Shown here: one piece after another, positions 23,600 to 33,740 of the stretch | Layout: each line of letters begins with the position of its first letter | How positions within the stretch are numbered: the first letter of the stretch is position 1 | From: Diplolepis rosae | Taxonomy: Eukaryota; Arthropoda; Insecta; Hymenoptera; Diplolepididae | Length of the DNA: 64,000 nt | Reading direction: 5' to 3' | Assembly: GCA_030998225.1 (NCBI GenBank) | Contig: JAPYXD010000700.1 | Span: forward strand, 2,232,001-2,296,000 | Program-made: the position numbers and the translations under genes | The notes under the pieces: model-generated | What the model saw: only the letters and a program-made list of their open reading frames with translations | Databases searched by the model: none | What the model was told of the DNA's origin: nothing

Positions 23600-24356
23600 A
23601 AGGGTTTCCCAATAGGGGTGATATGATTTTGAATGTCCCTATCGTGCTCATTTGAACTGAAATTTTTGACGTCTGCTGTCAGTTGTCATCAGTAAGGTTT
23701 GCCATTTAATCATGAGTAGTTTCACGCTTCCACAACGTTTGGAAATTGTCCAATTATTTTATCAAAATTCGAGAAGTTTTGTCGGTGTTCAAAGAGCATA
23801 TCGTGCAAAATATGGTCGTCATTCTGCTCCATCCGCGCTCTCAATTCGTCGAATAATCGATAAGTTGGAGAGTGAATTTACTCTATTGGATACTAAGCCT
23901 AAAAATCGTATGCGTACCGCACGTTCTACACAGAATATAGCCGCCGTACAGGCCAGTATCGAGGAAAACCGTGAATTGTCCGTGCCACGCCGATCTCAGG
24001 AATTGGGCCTGTCCAGGATGACTACCTGGCGTATTTTGCGATTGGATCTTGGCCTGCATCCCTATAAGATGATTCTGGCCCAAGAACTGAAGCCTAATGA
24101 CCATCGTTTGCGTCGGGAGTTCGCGGATTGGGCTCTGGAATCAATTGAAAATTATCCCAATTTTCATCAAAAAATCATCTTTTCTGATGAGGCGCATTTT
24201 TGGCTCAAGTCTCGGGGGACATTTGGCCGATATATTCTTTAAATCATAAATGGCATAGAATATCCAATATAATAAAAAAGATTTCGATCAATTCCGAATG
24301 AATATTCAGTGTTTTTTTTTAATTTCAAAACATATCACCCTTATTGGGAAACCCTT
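23600..24356 (+). mobile_element. Internally deleted mariner/Tc1-like element (757 bp)
   Basis: Inverted ends of about 33 bp (AAGGGTTTCCCAATA... and its complement) with TA on each side (23598-23599, 24357-24358). It carries the N-terminal half of a transposase (23712-24242). Confidence 0.85.
23712..24242 (+). pseudogene. Truncated mariner/Tc1-like transposase
   Basis: 176 residues, open from a good start codon (MSSFTLPQRLEIVQLFYQN). The N-terminal helix-turn-helix region is of the DUF4817 type (IRRIIDKLE...). A second HTH stretch follows (LSRMTTWRILR), then LHPYKMILAQEL and the first catalytic motif FSDEAHFWLK. The frame ends ten residues later; the remaining catalytic Asp/Glu residues are absent through internal deletion. 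Full-length relatives are about 340-350 residues. It could at most bind DNA. Confidence 0.8.
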
Positions 24357-25660
24357 TATATATGAATTCAGCAGCTTGAAATCTATAATAAAGCCAGGTT
24401 TTAACGTCATATAGTCAAAAATACGATTTTTTTGAAGTTATGTCAAAAAACAATAGTGAAAGGTACTATTTTGATCTCAGATTTGGATTCAGCGACTAAA
24501 AAGACATAGAAATACATGTGTATCGTTAACAGTGCCAGATTTTGTTTTGTGTCGCTGTGTAATGTTACGTCCAACAACGCTTACATAATCCTATTGGATA
24601 ATAATTTTAGGTCAACACGCGTGCGCTATAACTTGGGTATCTAGACCTACTTAAAACGTAAGAACAACTGCAAACACATTATATGAGTCAAAAAGGGTAG
24701 TTTACAGAGTTTAGAACAGGCCAAGACGAACAGGCATTATCAGACATTGAGTTTGAATACGTAAACAGTTTTTGATATTAAGTTTTGTTGATATCTTCCT
24801 CATTGAATCCGTTTGATTACCGAGCACGTATCTTCATACGTACGAAAATTTAAACCAATTAATACACAATGGTATTAAATTCTAACGATAAGCAATCTTT
24901 AACACAATTTAGACTGAACTAAATAAATGTTCAATGTAAAATTTAAATTTGAGAAAAATGTTTAAATTAACAAACACTGAAATAAATTAATTTTGGTAGA
25001 TAAATAAGTAGCCTTTCAGGTATTGTGATGATGTTATTGATTTAATTTTTCTTGTCGACGTTTCGACCAAGAATTTGGCCCTTTTCGAGACTACAAAAAA
25101 TAATAAAAAATATAAATATAATTTATAAAGACTGTAAAAGTAGTTCGTTTTTAACACTTAAAACATTATTAAAAAATAAAGTTGTTTTATAGATATATTG
25201 TAAAAAGATTGAAAAAAGAGATAAAAAGAGAGAGAATAACATACCTTAAAAAGATTTACTGTATGTGAGAAAACAAAAAAACCCTTTTTTAGAATGTTAA
25301 CATTTAAGTTAACATAAGTTTTCCTATATTTCAAAATAATTTTTGTAGAAAAGACTTTTCATTGTTTATTGCAGAAATGGAGGTTAAGTTAATAAAATGT
25401 TGTCTGTAAGAAAACGATTGGTTATAAGTAGTAAAAAATATATTGGAAAGTAGGTTAAGAATAATTATTACTCACATTCAAATGTTTTAAGGAAAAGATT
25501 TACATATTTTGCTATTAAAAGGAAACTTCTTTGAAGTTTTTATCATTTTTGGCAAGTTAGTTAAAGTGACATTGTTAAAGGTGGGATCATATCAATTGCA
25601 AGTTATAAAAGTGCGATGTGTGAAGAAGTGGTCATGGTGCACTAATACCTCTGTTTGCCT
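24357..25660. other. No gene recognised
   Basis: AT-rich. A GTCGACGTTTCGACC motif at about 25055 followed by GGCCC..TTCGAGAC is of the kind often found near Penelope-like element ends. No coding signal accompanies it. Confidence 0.4.
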
Positions 25661-25693
25661 GGCCGGTGCGGACCACTGATCTCTATAATACAC

Positions 25694-27788
25694 TGGATGC
25701 ACAATGACAATGGGAAAGTCCGCAAAGTCGTGTGCCCAATTGAAGGCTGAGCCACCATATTTACTTAGGTTGATTACAAAGAATGTTGCGGTAAATTCAA
25801 ATTTCGTAAAAAGGGAAAAGTGTAAATATTAAAGAAACAATATGTAATCCATGCTTTTTTACCGGTATTAGTATTGATAGTATACATAATATTAAACTAA
25901 TGGAATGAAATTTATTAAATAATTCTAAAATATAACTCGGTAATATTTATTATTATGGTATATAATGTTGTATATATTTAAATAGGCATATGTATTTATT
26001 TCTTAACTATAAGTAATTATAAATTTATCAAATATAGATTACAGAATTCAACAAGTAAACGTACCTTGGAGTAGTGTAAAAATTATCTCACGTTCTGAAC
26101 GTGAACTATTAATAATAGTCACATATAATAACTATTTTTAGTATAAATTAATTCGCGTTTCATAATTCAACCCTCATGTACCTGTACATAAACGGTTTTA
26201 AAAACTGAAAAAAAACTCCATCCCCTTCTGTTTTAAAAAATGTTGAATTACTCGATCTTGTTGGCGTATTTCATCATACGTTTAAATTTCTCAGGAGTAA
26301 AAAGTTGCTCCAACTGAAAGAAGTAATAGAAATAATTTTAAATATATACAAAAATTATAAACTATTGTATTTTGGTCGTTTACGAACATTTTAATTGATC
26401 AGAAAATAATAATACTGAATGCAGATATGACATGAAAATTAAGTATGTACACGCTGTGACTAGTATGTTACTAAATAATAGAATCCAATTCTATAAAGAC
26501 CTAAGTAATAATATAGAAGATTATCACTAAATAGTACAAAACATCAGGTACAAAAGTACTTCACAAGCAGCAAATCACTTAATTAAAAATCACCAGAGTA
26601 TCACAAACAAGAAGTTTTAAATGTCAAACTAAAGTAGTGAGTAATTCAACACCTTAATTTTTAAACTACATGCAAAAGTAATAAATAAACAATTTTTAAA
26701 AGAAAACAATGATTTTATTTATTATTTTTTTATTATTTATTTATTATTTTGTTTATTATTGTAATTATTATTGATTTTTTTCTTTTAAGAATTGTTTATT
26801 TATTACTTTTGCATGTAGTTTAAAAATTAAGGTGTTGAATTACTCACTACTTTAGTTTGACATTTAAAACTTCTTGTTTGTGATACTCTGGTGATTTTTA
26901 ATTAAGTGATTTGCTGCTTGTGAAGTACTTTTGTACCTGATGTTTTGTACTATTTAGTGATAATCTTCTATATTATTACTTAGGTCTTTATAGAATTGGA
27001 TTCTATTATCCAGTAACATACTAGTCACAGCATGTACATACTTAATTTTCATGTCATATCTGCATACAGTATTATTATTTTCCGATCAATTAAAATGTTC
27101 GTAAACGACCAAAATACAATAGTTTATAATTTTTGTATATATTTAAAATTATTTCTATTACTTCTTTCAGTTGGAGCAACTTTTTACTCCTGAGAAATTT
27201 AAACGTATGATGAAATACGCCAACAAGATCGAGTAATTCAACATTTTTTAAAACAGAAGGGGATGGAGCTTTTTTTCAGTTTTTAAAACCGTTTATGTAC
27301 AGGTACATGAGGGTTGAATTATGAAACTCGAATTAATTTATACTAAAAATAGTTATTATATGTGACTATTATTAATAGTTCACGATCAGAACGTGAGATA
27401 ATTTTTACACTACTCCAAGGTACGTTTACTTGTTGAATTCTGTAATCTATATTTGATAAATTTATAATAAATTTATATTTACTTATAGTTAAGAAATAAA
27501 TACATATGCCTATTTAAATATATACAACATTATATACCATAATAATAAATATTACCGAGTTATATTTTAGAATTATTTAATAAATTTCATTCCATTAGTT
27601 TAATATTATGTATACTATCAATACTAATACCGGTAAAAAAGCATGGATTACATATTGTTTCTTTAATATTTACACTTTTCCCTTTTTACTATATTTGAAT
27701 TTATCGCAACATTCTTTGTAATCAACCCAAGTAAAGATGGCGGCTCAGCCTTCAATGAAGCACACGACTTTGCATTGATTGTGCATCC
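25694..27788. mobile_element. 2.1 kb palindrome (arms about 1 kb, centre near 26741)
   Basis: Left and right halves are reverse complements almost to the centre with few differences, for example around AAAGTTGCTCCAACTGAAAG at 26300 and its complement near 27170. There is essentially no loop except an AT tract. No transposase; the frame 27663-27971 is a shadow. A near-perfect 1 kb palindrome would give a very stable hairpin if transcribed. Confidence 0.9.
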
Positions 27789-27916
27789 CATGGAGGAGTA
27801 TAAGGAGACGTATCTTAGGCTGGGGAACTCGACTTGGATTGGTCGTGGTTTTCCGGAATAATTCGTGGAGTCGGGAAATAGAATAATTTTACTGAATCGA
27901 ATTTCAGCGCCTTTGC
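27787..27916 (+). repeat. Conserved upstream block, copy of 28860-28990 and 22450-22545
   Basis: Shares CATGGAGGAGTATAAGGAGAC and TTCGTGGAGTCGGGAAATAG with 28860-28990. Downstream sequence differs, so this block joins two different contexts. Confidence 0.75.
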
Positions 27917-28030
27917 TGGATGGAATCTGACTTGTTTTCCGGCTTTTTCTGTTTTCACACATAACCACCAATTTGAATGTTCACACTTTCGTGGGTTTTC
28001 GATCCATTTTATTTGAAAAGTCGTAAAGAA

Positions 28031-28420
28031 TGAAGTGTTTTATTCCCGGCTGTGACTCTACCACTGATTTAAAATCTAATTTTGGGAAAAATGGGGGAAA
28101 AAGAAAACTTTTTTCGTGCACCAAGAACTTTAAGTAATCCCAACCTGAGTTGCAATATTTGTAACTATAACTTTATTTTAACTGTAATCTTTGATGCAGA
28201 TTTTATCTAACTTTTATTGAAATAAAATTTCTAATTGAGTAGTTCAACATGTGTTTAATGAATAACATTCCTTTATTTTCTTGTAGTATAAAGTATGTAT
28301 TCCCTATTTATTGGAAAACATTTTTTATAAATAAAACTTATTTTAAAATATTTCTTTGACAGGAAGGGAAGCTTCAAATTTGGCAGAATGCAATATCTGC
28401 ATCTGCGTGTGGATTTCATG
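28031..28420 (+). pseudogene. Decayed THAP-domain exons (left arm)
   Basis: ATG at 28031 opens MKCFIPGCDSTTD...KRKLFSCTK, the C..C start and K-L-F motif of a THAP zinc finger (DNA binding, common in P-element-type transposases). It ends after CTKNFK at a stop where the inverted copy has a splice donor. A second exon-like block follows a TTTGACAG acceptor near 28370 (encoding LQIWQNAISAS, the conserved THAP Trp region) and is then cut short by unrelated sequence. Confidence 0.6.
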
Positions 28421-29478
28421 CAGTGATTCTTGAAAGCATTTAGATATCTGATCCTTTATGCATTTGCTGCTCCTCTTACGTTTTTCCAATTTCGTACTCA
28501 TATCTGCAAATTAAAAGCATACAAATAAATTTAACATTAATTTTTATAATCCACTGAATCTCCGAGACCAATATATTTTAAAATCTATTGTAAGAACATG
28601 CATTTTATGTATGTTTTAACAAATTGAATTTTAAAATAATATTAAAAATTAAAAACAAAAAGAACTTTTTGAATCAAACGCATTTTACATAACTATCGAC
28701 CGCATTTATAAACAAAAATATATAAATTTTAAAGGCAGCTACTTACTTTATTTTATTTTTCGATTTTTTACACTTTCACTATTTCTTTCTTTTCTTTCTT
28801 ATTTAAGTTTTATCCTCTTTATCTTATTCAATTCAGTAATACAAGAAATGCATAACCTCACTCCATGGAGGAGTATAAGGAGACATATCAAAGCCATTGG
28901 TCACGTCGGGGTTTTCCGGAAAAATTCGTGGAGTCGGGAAATAGAATAATTTTGCTGAATCGAACTCTAGCGCCACTGTGGCCGCACTGCGCATTAATAG
29001 CAATTAATAGCAAACGTTCGCGTGACAGAGTGAGGTTATGAATTTCTTGTATTACTGAATAGAATAAGATAAAGAGGATAACAATTAAATAAGAAGGAAA
29101 AGAAAGAAATAGTGAAAGTGTAAAAAATCGAAAAATAAAATAAAGTAAGTAGCTGCCTTTAAAATTTATATATATTTGGTTATAAATGCGGTCGATAGTT
29201 ATGTAAAATGCGTTTGATTCAAAAAGTTCTTTTTGTTTTTAATTTTTAATATTATTTTAAAATTCAATTTGTTAAAACATACATAAAATGCATGTTCTTA
29301 CAATAGATTTTAAAATATATTGGTCTCGGAGATTCAGTGGATTATAAAAATTAATGTTAAATTTATTTGTATGCTTTTAATTTGCAGATATGAGTACGAA
29401 ATTGGAAAAACGTAAGAGGAGCAGTAAATGCATAAAGGATTAGATATTTAAAAGCTTTCAAGAATCACTGCATGAAAT
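28417..29478. repeat. Inner palindrome (arms about 430 bp)
   Basis: 28417-28860 and about 29030-29478 are reverse complements, marked by TTTCATGCAGTGATTCTTGAAAGC at the outer left edge and its complement at the right. The spacer of about 170 bp contains the conserved block shared with 27787 and 22450. It is not concentric with the outer arms, so it is a separate rearrangement. Confidence 0.85.
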
Positions 29479-29707
29479 AGAATTACCCTCGCCACAATGG
29501 GGTTTCGTAAAAGGTAATAATAAATTCTTTGGGTTCCAAAAAGTGGAAACTTCTTGCTGCGTTAAGAAACGAATTGCTGTATTTCGCAATAGGCATGTAA
29601 AAGTTTTTGTTGATGACAAAATTGTTTCATCGTATCGGGGAAAACGAATCAATAATTTGAAGGAATTAATTGAACTTTTACAAGCTGTTGACAAAATGGC
29701 TATTTAA
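29390..29707 (+). pseudogene. Small decayed ORF of the THAP-associated repeat
   Basis: Begins after a TTTGCAG acceptor: MSTKLEKRKRSSKCIKD, a stop at 29441, then the same frame continues to a TAA at 29705-29707 with ELPSPQWGFVKG, CCVKKRIAVFRNRHVKVFVDD and INNLKELIELLQAVDKM. The pattern resembles the region after the THAP domain in some P-element-like proteins, but I cannot name it. A diverged copy lies at about 22850-23060. Confidence 0.4.
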
Positions 29708-30111
29708 AAAATAATTTGCGCTACTCACAATGTGTTTAATAATTTTTGTTGTAAAGCTGGATAAGAATTCTGATGAAATGTAATATTTTAGTGGAGAAGA
29801 TTCTCAAACGTCGTACAAATTGTACACGTAATTTAATTTGTAATTAAAATAATTAGGAGTGCCAAAAACGTTTCACTGGGGCTATAATCATAAGTTTATT
29901 AATTTAACGTTAATTTACGTTGAAATATGTATATAGAATAAAATTTGTAGATATATAAAATTTGTTTTTAATGTATGGGAATCTTGAGTGACTTTGCTTA
30001 GACAATAAATAATGTCAACACAAAAAATATGTTTTATATCAAATAAATTATTTATTTTAACAAGACAATATGTCAACATTAATCAAATTTGTTCTTATGA
30101 AGTATTTTAGT

Positions 30112-30538
30112 TTTAATCACAGTCTTTTGTGCTTTTTAGTGGCTTATTTCTTGGTCCACACGCAGATGCAGATATTGCATTCTGCCAAATTTGAAGCTTC
30201 TCTTCCTGTCAAAGGAATATTTTAAAATAAGTTTTATTTATAAAAAATGTTTTCCAATAAATAGGGAATACATACTTTATACTATAAGAAAATAGAGGAA
30301 TGTTATTCATTAGATACATGTTGAACTACTCAATTTGACATTTTATTTCAATAAAAGTTAGATAAAATCTGCATCAAAGATTACAGTTAAAATAAAGTTA
30401 TAGTTACAAATATTGCAACTCAGGTTGGGATTACTTACCTTTTTTGGTGCACGAAAAAAGTTTTCTTTTTCCCCCATTTCTCCCAAAATTAGATTTTAAA
30501 TCAGTGGTAGGGTCACAACCGGGAATAAAACACTTCAT
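30112..30538 (-). pseudogene. Decayed THAP-domain gene, two exons (right arm)
   Basis: Minus-strand copy. Exon 1, 30439-30538, encodes MKCFIPGCDPTTD...KRKLFSCTKK and ends at a consensus donor (AG/GTAAGT). Exon 2 starts at 30205 after a GACAG acceptor and, in one frame, encodes EEKLQIWQNAISASACGPRN, the THAP Trp motif region. The frame across the predicted junction is off by one, in a run of A, so the copy looks inactive. It is the better preserved of the two arms because the donor survives. Confidence 0.6.
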
Positions 30539-30717
30539 TCTCTACGACTTTTCAAATAAAATGGACCGAAAACCCACGAAAGTGTGAACATTCAAATTGG
30601 TGGTTATGTGTGAAAACAGAAACAGCCGGAAAACAAGTCAGATTCCGTGCATCCAGTGTATTATAGAGATCAGTGGTGCGCAGCCCTATCCGACTCTCTG
30701 CCTGCAACGGCGAGAAC

Positions 30718-30806
30718 TTGATTCCCTTAGTGATTAAAGTTTCTATGTGCGAAGTTTTCTCACCAGAGCGGCGCTGCACGCGGCACGCTCTACAAAAGCA
30801 TTGTGT
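30718..30806. repeat. Short repeat, inverted copy at 41165-41250
   Basis: Shares GTGCGAAGTTTTCTCACCAG and GCACGCTCTACAAAAGCA with the complement of 41165-41250. No coding signal. Confidence 0.75.
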
Positions 30807-31430
30807 TGAACGGGTGATTTTCTGAAAAAGTGTAATTAAATAAAAATTTAAATAAATATATTATGTATATAATATAAATATAAATTAAATATCGAAGAAA
30901 GCACTTTTATATTTTTTTACAAAATAGATTTGTATAAGAAATATAGTGTCGTTGATGTTGCATTTAAAATCCATTTACTATTTCTTAAGTTTCCTTAATT
31001 TTAGAAAATTTAACTGAACAAGATAAAAATATTTTATTCAGTATGAGATTTTGAATGGAATCTTATCAATACTGCATAAAAGTTTCACTAATTTTGTGTT
31101 CCTTTCCTTTTGTAGGAACAAACGATCATGCTTGTACACCTACCTTCTTGCAAATATACAAGATATTATCTGTCTTTAGCATTTTGAAACCTCCAAAGCT
31201 TGGAAATTGTACACTCAGAAAAAAGATTTGATTGAATCAAATAAAATGATTAGTTTGAACAACTTTCTTCGATTTAAAGAAATGATTTGTTTAAATGAAA
31301 TAAAATTTGTTTATGATTCAAACAAAATATCTGAACCAAATAAATATTTGTTTGAATCAAATTAATATTTCTTTAAAACAGAAATTAATGCATTGATATA
31401 TGGTCAAAGATATAATTTGTTTGATTCAAG

Positions 31431-31653
31431 TGTTACCAGGCCAGATGATGACCTCCTTCCCCCAGGTTTAGTTATCCATATATGTAGAGGTTGATGACCT
31501 CCCCCTCCTAGGTTTAGCTGTCTATATATGTAGAGGTTCAGGCAGGCCTCGTCAGTTCTTCTCTAACATCTCTCAAGAATAAAGACATACAAAGTGATAT
31601 CAGTTTGATGTCACTACCTTTAAAAATTAGAAAGTTTAGTTTTCACTATAACA
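31431..31653 (+). repeat. 5' LTR (223 bp)
   Basis: TGTTACC...ATAACA. It contains an internal duplication of about 45 bp (GATGACCTCC...TATATGTAGAGGTT twice) and an AATAAA at 31578-31583. It differs from the 3' LTR by one G/A. Confidence 0.95.
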
Positions 31654-31656
31654 TTT

Positions 31657-31670
31657 TGGCGATCCTGCCA
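31657..31670 (+). other. Primer-binding site, consistent with tRNA-Arg
   Basis: TGGCGATCCTGCCA starts three bases after the LTR. Its complement ends GGATCGCCA, which fits the 3' end of an arginine tRNA as I recall it. Confidence 0.6.
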
Positions 31671-32495
31671 CGATCCGCTTAAGTTCTCGGTTTTTAATTT
31701 CTACGAAAATCCACATAGAACGCGGACCTGTGCGAGACTTGGAATCCACGGACCCAAGAAGCTAAAGAAACTTTACGAAGTTTTAAAAATAAGAAGAACT
31801 CCGGAGTTCACTACGGTAAGCCCGAAAACAGGAATAAGTAGCTGATAATAAAAATTAGTTGGTGAATTTAGTAGCCACTATACCACGTAAATTATCAGTG
31901 AAAGATTCCATTAAAATTGAACGAGGCCCGCAATCAGGCGGAAGACGCATCTGCGTAAGTAAGCAGCCAACGCCCAGCCAGGCAACCGGTTCTCAACAGT
32001 AAGCTGACTCATCTCTTCGACACGTCAAGGAAGGCAGGCGGTCTACGGATCCCACATCAGGCCACGAGTAGCACAGTAAGCATTACTTCTAGAAAGTGAA
32101 AGTATTGTAAACATTTCTCAATCGATCTTGGGCCTTAGAGTATAAATCCTCTTTACGTACGTTGCACGGCGACTGTACTACGGTACAGGTGAGGTAAAGT
32201 TGAGGCAAGATCGGGTTGGCTATACTCTGTGTGTTCACAAGCACTGGCCACCCTTAACAAATTAAGTATCACTACCTCAAAATCAGTAGCAGTTTGTAGC
32301 AACTTATACTGCATTTTGTTGTATTAAAAAATAAACATTTAAAATTTTACCGCGACATTCTACACCCGAGTCACAAACAATAGATAAGTAGGTACACTGG
32401 CGTTTGATAAACACCGAGATAGCACGCTCTATCAAACTGACTCATCCTACGATACGGACTCATCCTCTTTAAATTTCCCAATCACAACCACTCTC

Positions 32496-33740
32496 ATGTC
32501 TCGAGCACAATCTCCCGTCAGGGCCCAGTCCCCCTCTTACACCACTGACGAATTACTAGTAAGGGTTCTCAGCCAAATGGAAACTCTGACTATCTCATTC
32601 AACGCCCTGAAAAAAGAAAACGAAAATAGGATAGATGAAATTTCAAGATTATCAAAGAAATTAGGAGGAGCAGGGACAGAAGAAACAGATAGTGAATCCC
32701 AGCAACGACCAGAAGCGACAGACGATCATTCTTCGGTCGAAGAAAAAACATTCCAAAAAAAAGAAACATTTAGATCAAGACAGGAAAATATTTACGGTCA
32801 ATCACAATTTTTCCCAACAACTGTCCCAACAGCACCACACGAGGAACGGAAAATGGGAGCCAAGTTAGCAATTGAAACAATAAAGCCAATTAACGGTCAG
32901 GACGACATGGGAGTAGAAGATTTTATAAAAACGGTAAAGAGAGCTAAAATAAGATGCGAAGAACCAGAAATTCTTTTAGATTTAATTTTAGCAAAGAAAA
33001 TTACACACGTGGCAGAAAAAGCCATTAGATATATGCAAATAAACTCCTATGAAGATTTATACGCGGCACTCAGACAAAATTTGAGACAAACCAGTTCATT
33101 AATTTCATTAAAATCTAAATTAGAAAGCTGCAAGCAAGGCTTAACAGAAACGGTTCAGAACTTCACGACGAGGTTTCGACAAATAACAAATGAAATAAAT
33201 TACCTAGTCCAATCCCAGCACGTAAACCCCACTAAACGAAGACTTAAAATAGAATTGGAAGAAGAAGAAGCCGTTAACCGTTACTTATTAAATTTAAAAA
33301 GAGAAATTGGAATGCAGGTACGTCTGTTAAAACCGAACACAGTAAACGAGTCTCAAGCATTAGCCATCGAAACTGAAACATGGTTAAAAGACAGCCAACC
33401 TGTCAGACAAATTATCAAACCACCAGTAAAAATATGGGCCAAATCACCCGGACCACCTCGACTCAGTGCAAATACTACACCTAGAGCACAGAATAGTACC
33501 ATACCACTGAGTGACAGATTTAAAATGAATTGCTTCAAGTGCGGCAAAATAGGTCATATATCTTCACAGTGCCAAGTGAAGCAGGGTTTTCCCCCAGGCC
33601 ATGGTTTCAAGCGACCACCTCCGGTAAGAGCAATCCAAGAGGAAGAAACAGAAGCGGAAAACATGACAGAATTTCTTCCATATGCGGAAGATTACGAACA
33701 ATCGATGCCAGAAGAAAAACTGGAAGATACAGATTATTAG
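32496..33740 (+). CDS. gag: Gag polyprotein
   Basis: 414 residues, the first long frame after an 840 bp leader. An N-terminal charged coiled-coil-like region is followed by a capsid-like helical region (about residues 125-320) and one CCHC zinc knuckle (CFKCGKIGHISSQC, about residues 345-358), which binds the RNA genome. The tail is acidic. It ends in overlap with pol, which lies in the -1 frame. No interior stop. Confidence 0.9.
   Translation: MSRAQSPVRAQSPSYTTDELLVRVLSQMETLTISFNALKKENENRIDEISRLSKKLGGAGTEETDSESQQRPEATDDHSSVEEKTFQKKETFRSRQENIYGQSQFFPTTVPTAPHEERKMGAKLAIETIKPINGQDDMGVEDFIKTVKRAKIRCEEPEILLDLILAKKITHVAEKAIRYMQINSYEDLYAALRQNLRQTSSLISLKSKLESCKQGLTETVQNFTTRFRQITNEINYLVQSQHVNPTKRRLKIELEEEEAVNRYLLNLKREIGMQVRLLKPNTVNESQALAIETETWLKDSQPVRQIIKPPVKIWAKSPGPPRLSANTTPRAQNSTIPLSDRFKMNCFKCGKIGHISSQCQVKQGFPPGHGFKRPPPVRAIQEEETEAENMTEFLPYAEDYEQSMPEEKLEDTDY

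Larger units (their letters stand above)
25663..30690. mobile_element. Outer inverted-repeat element holding nested palindromes and THAP exons
   Basis: A segment with ACCACTGATCTCTATAATAC at about 25671 is the reverse complement of about 30645-30690. On the right it runs on into an arm (30163-30658) that matches 27917-28420 in inverted form. On the left this continuity is broken by the 2.1 kb palindrome 25694-27788. So the outer element came first and the palindrome inserted into its left arm. Confidence 0.65.
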
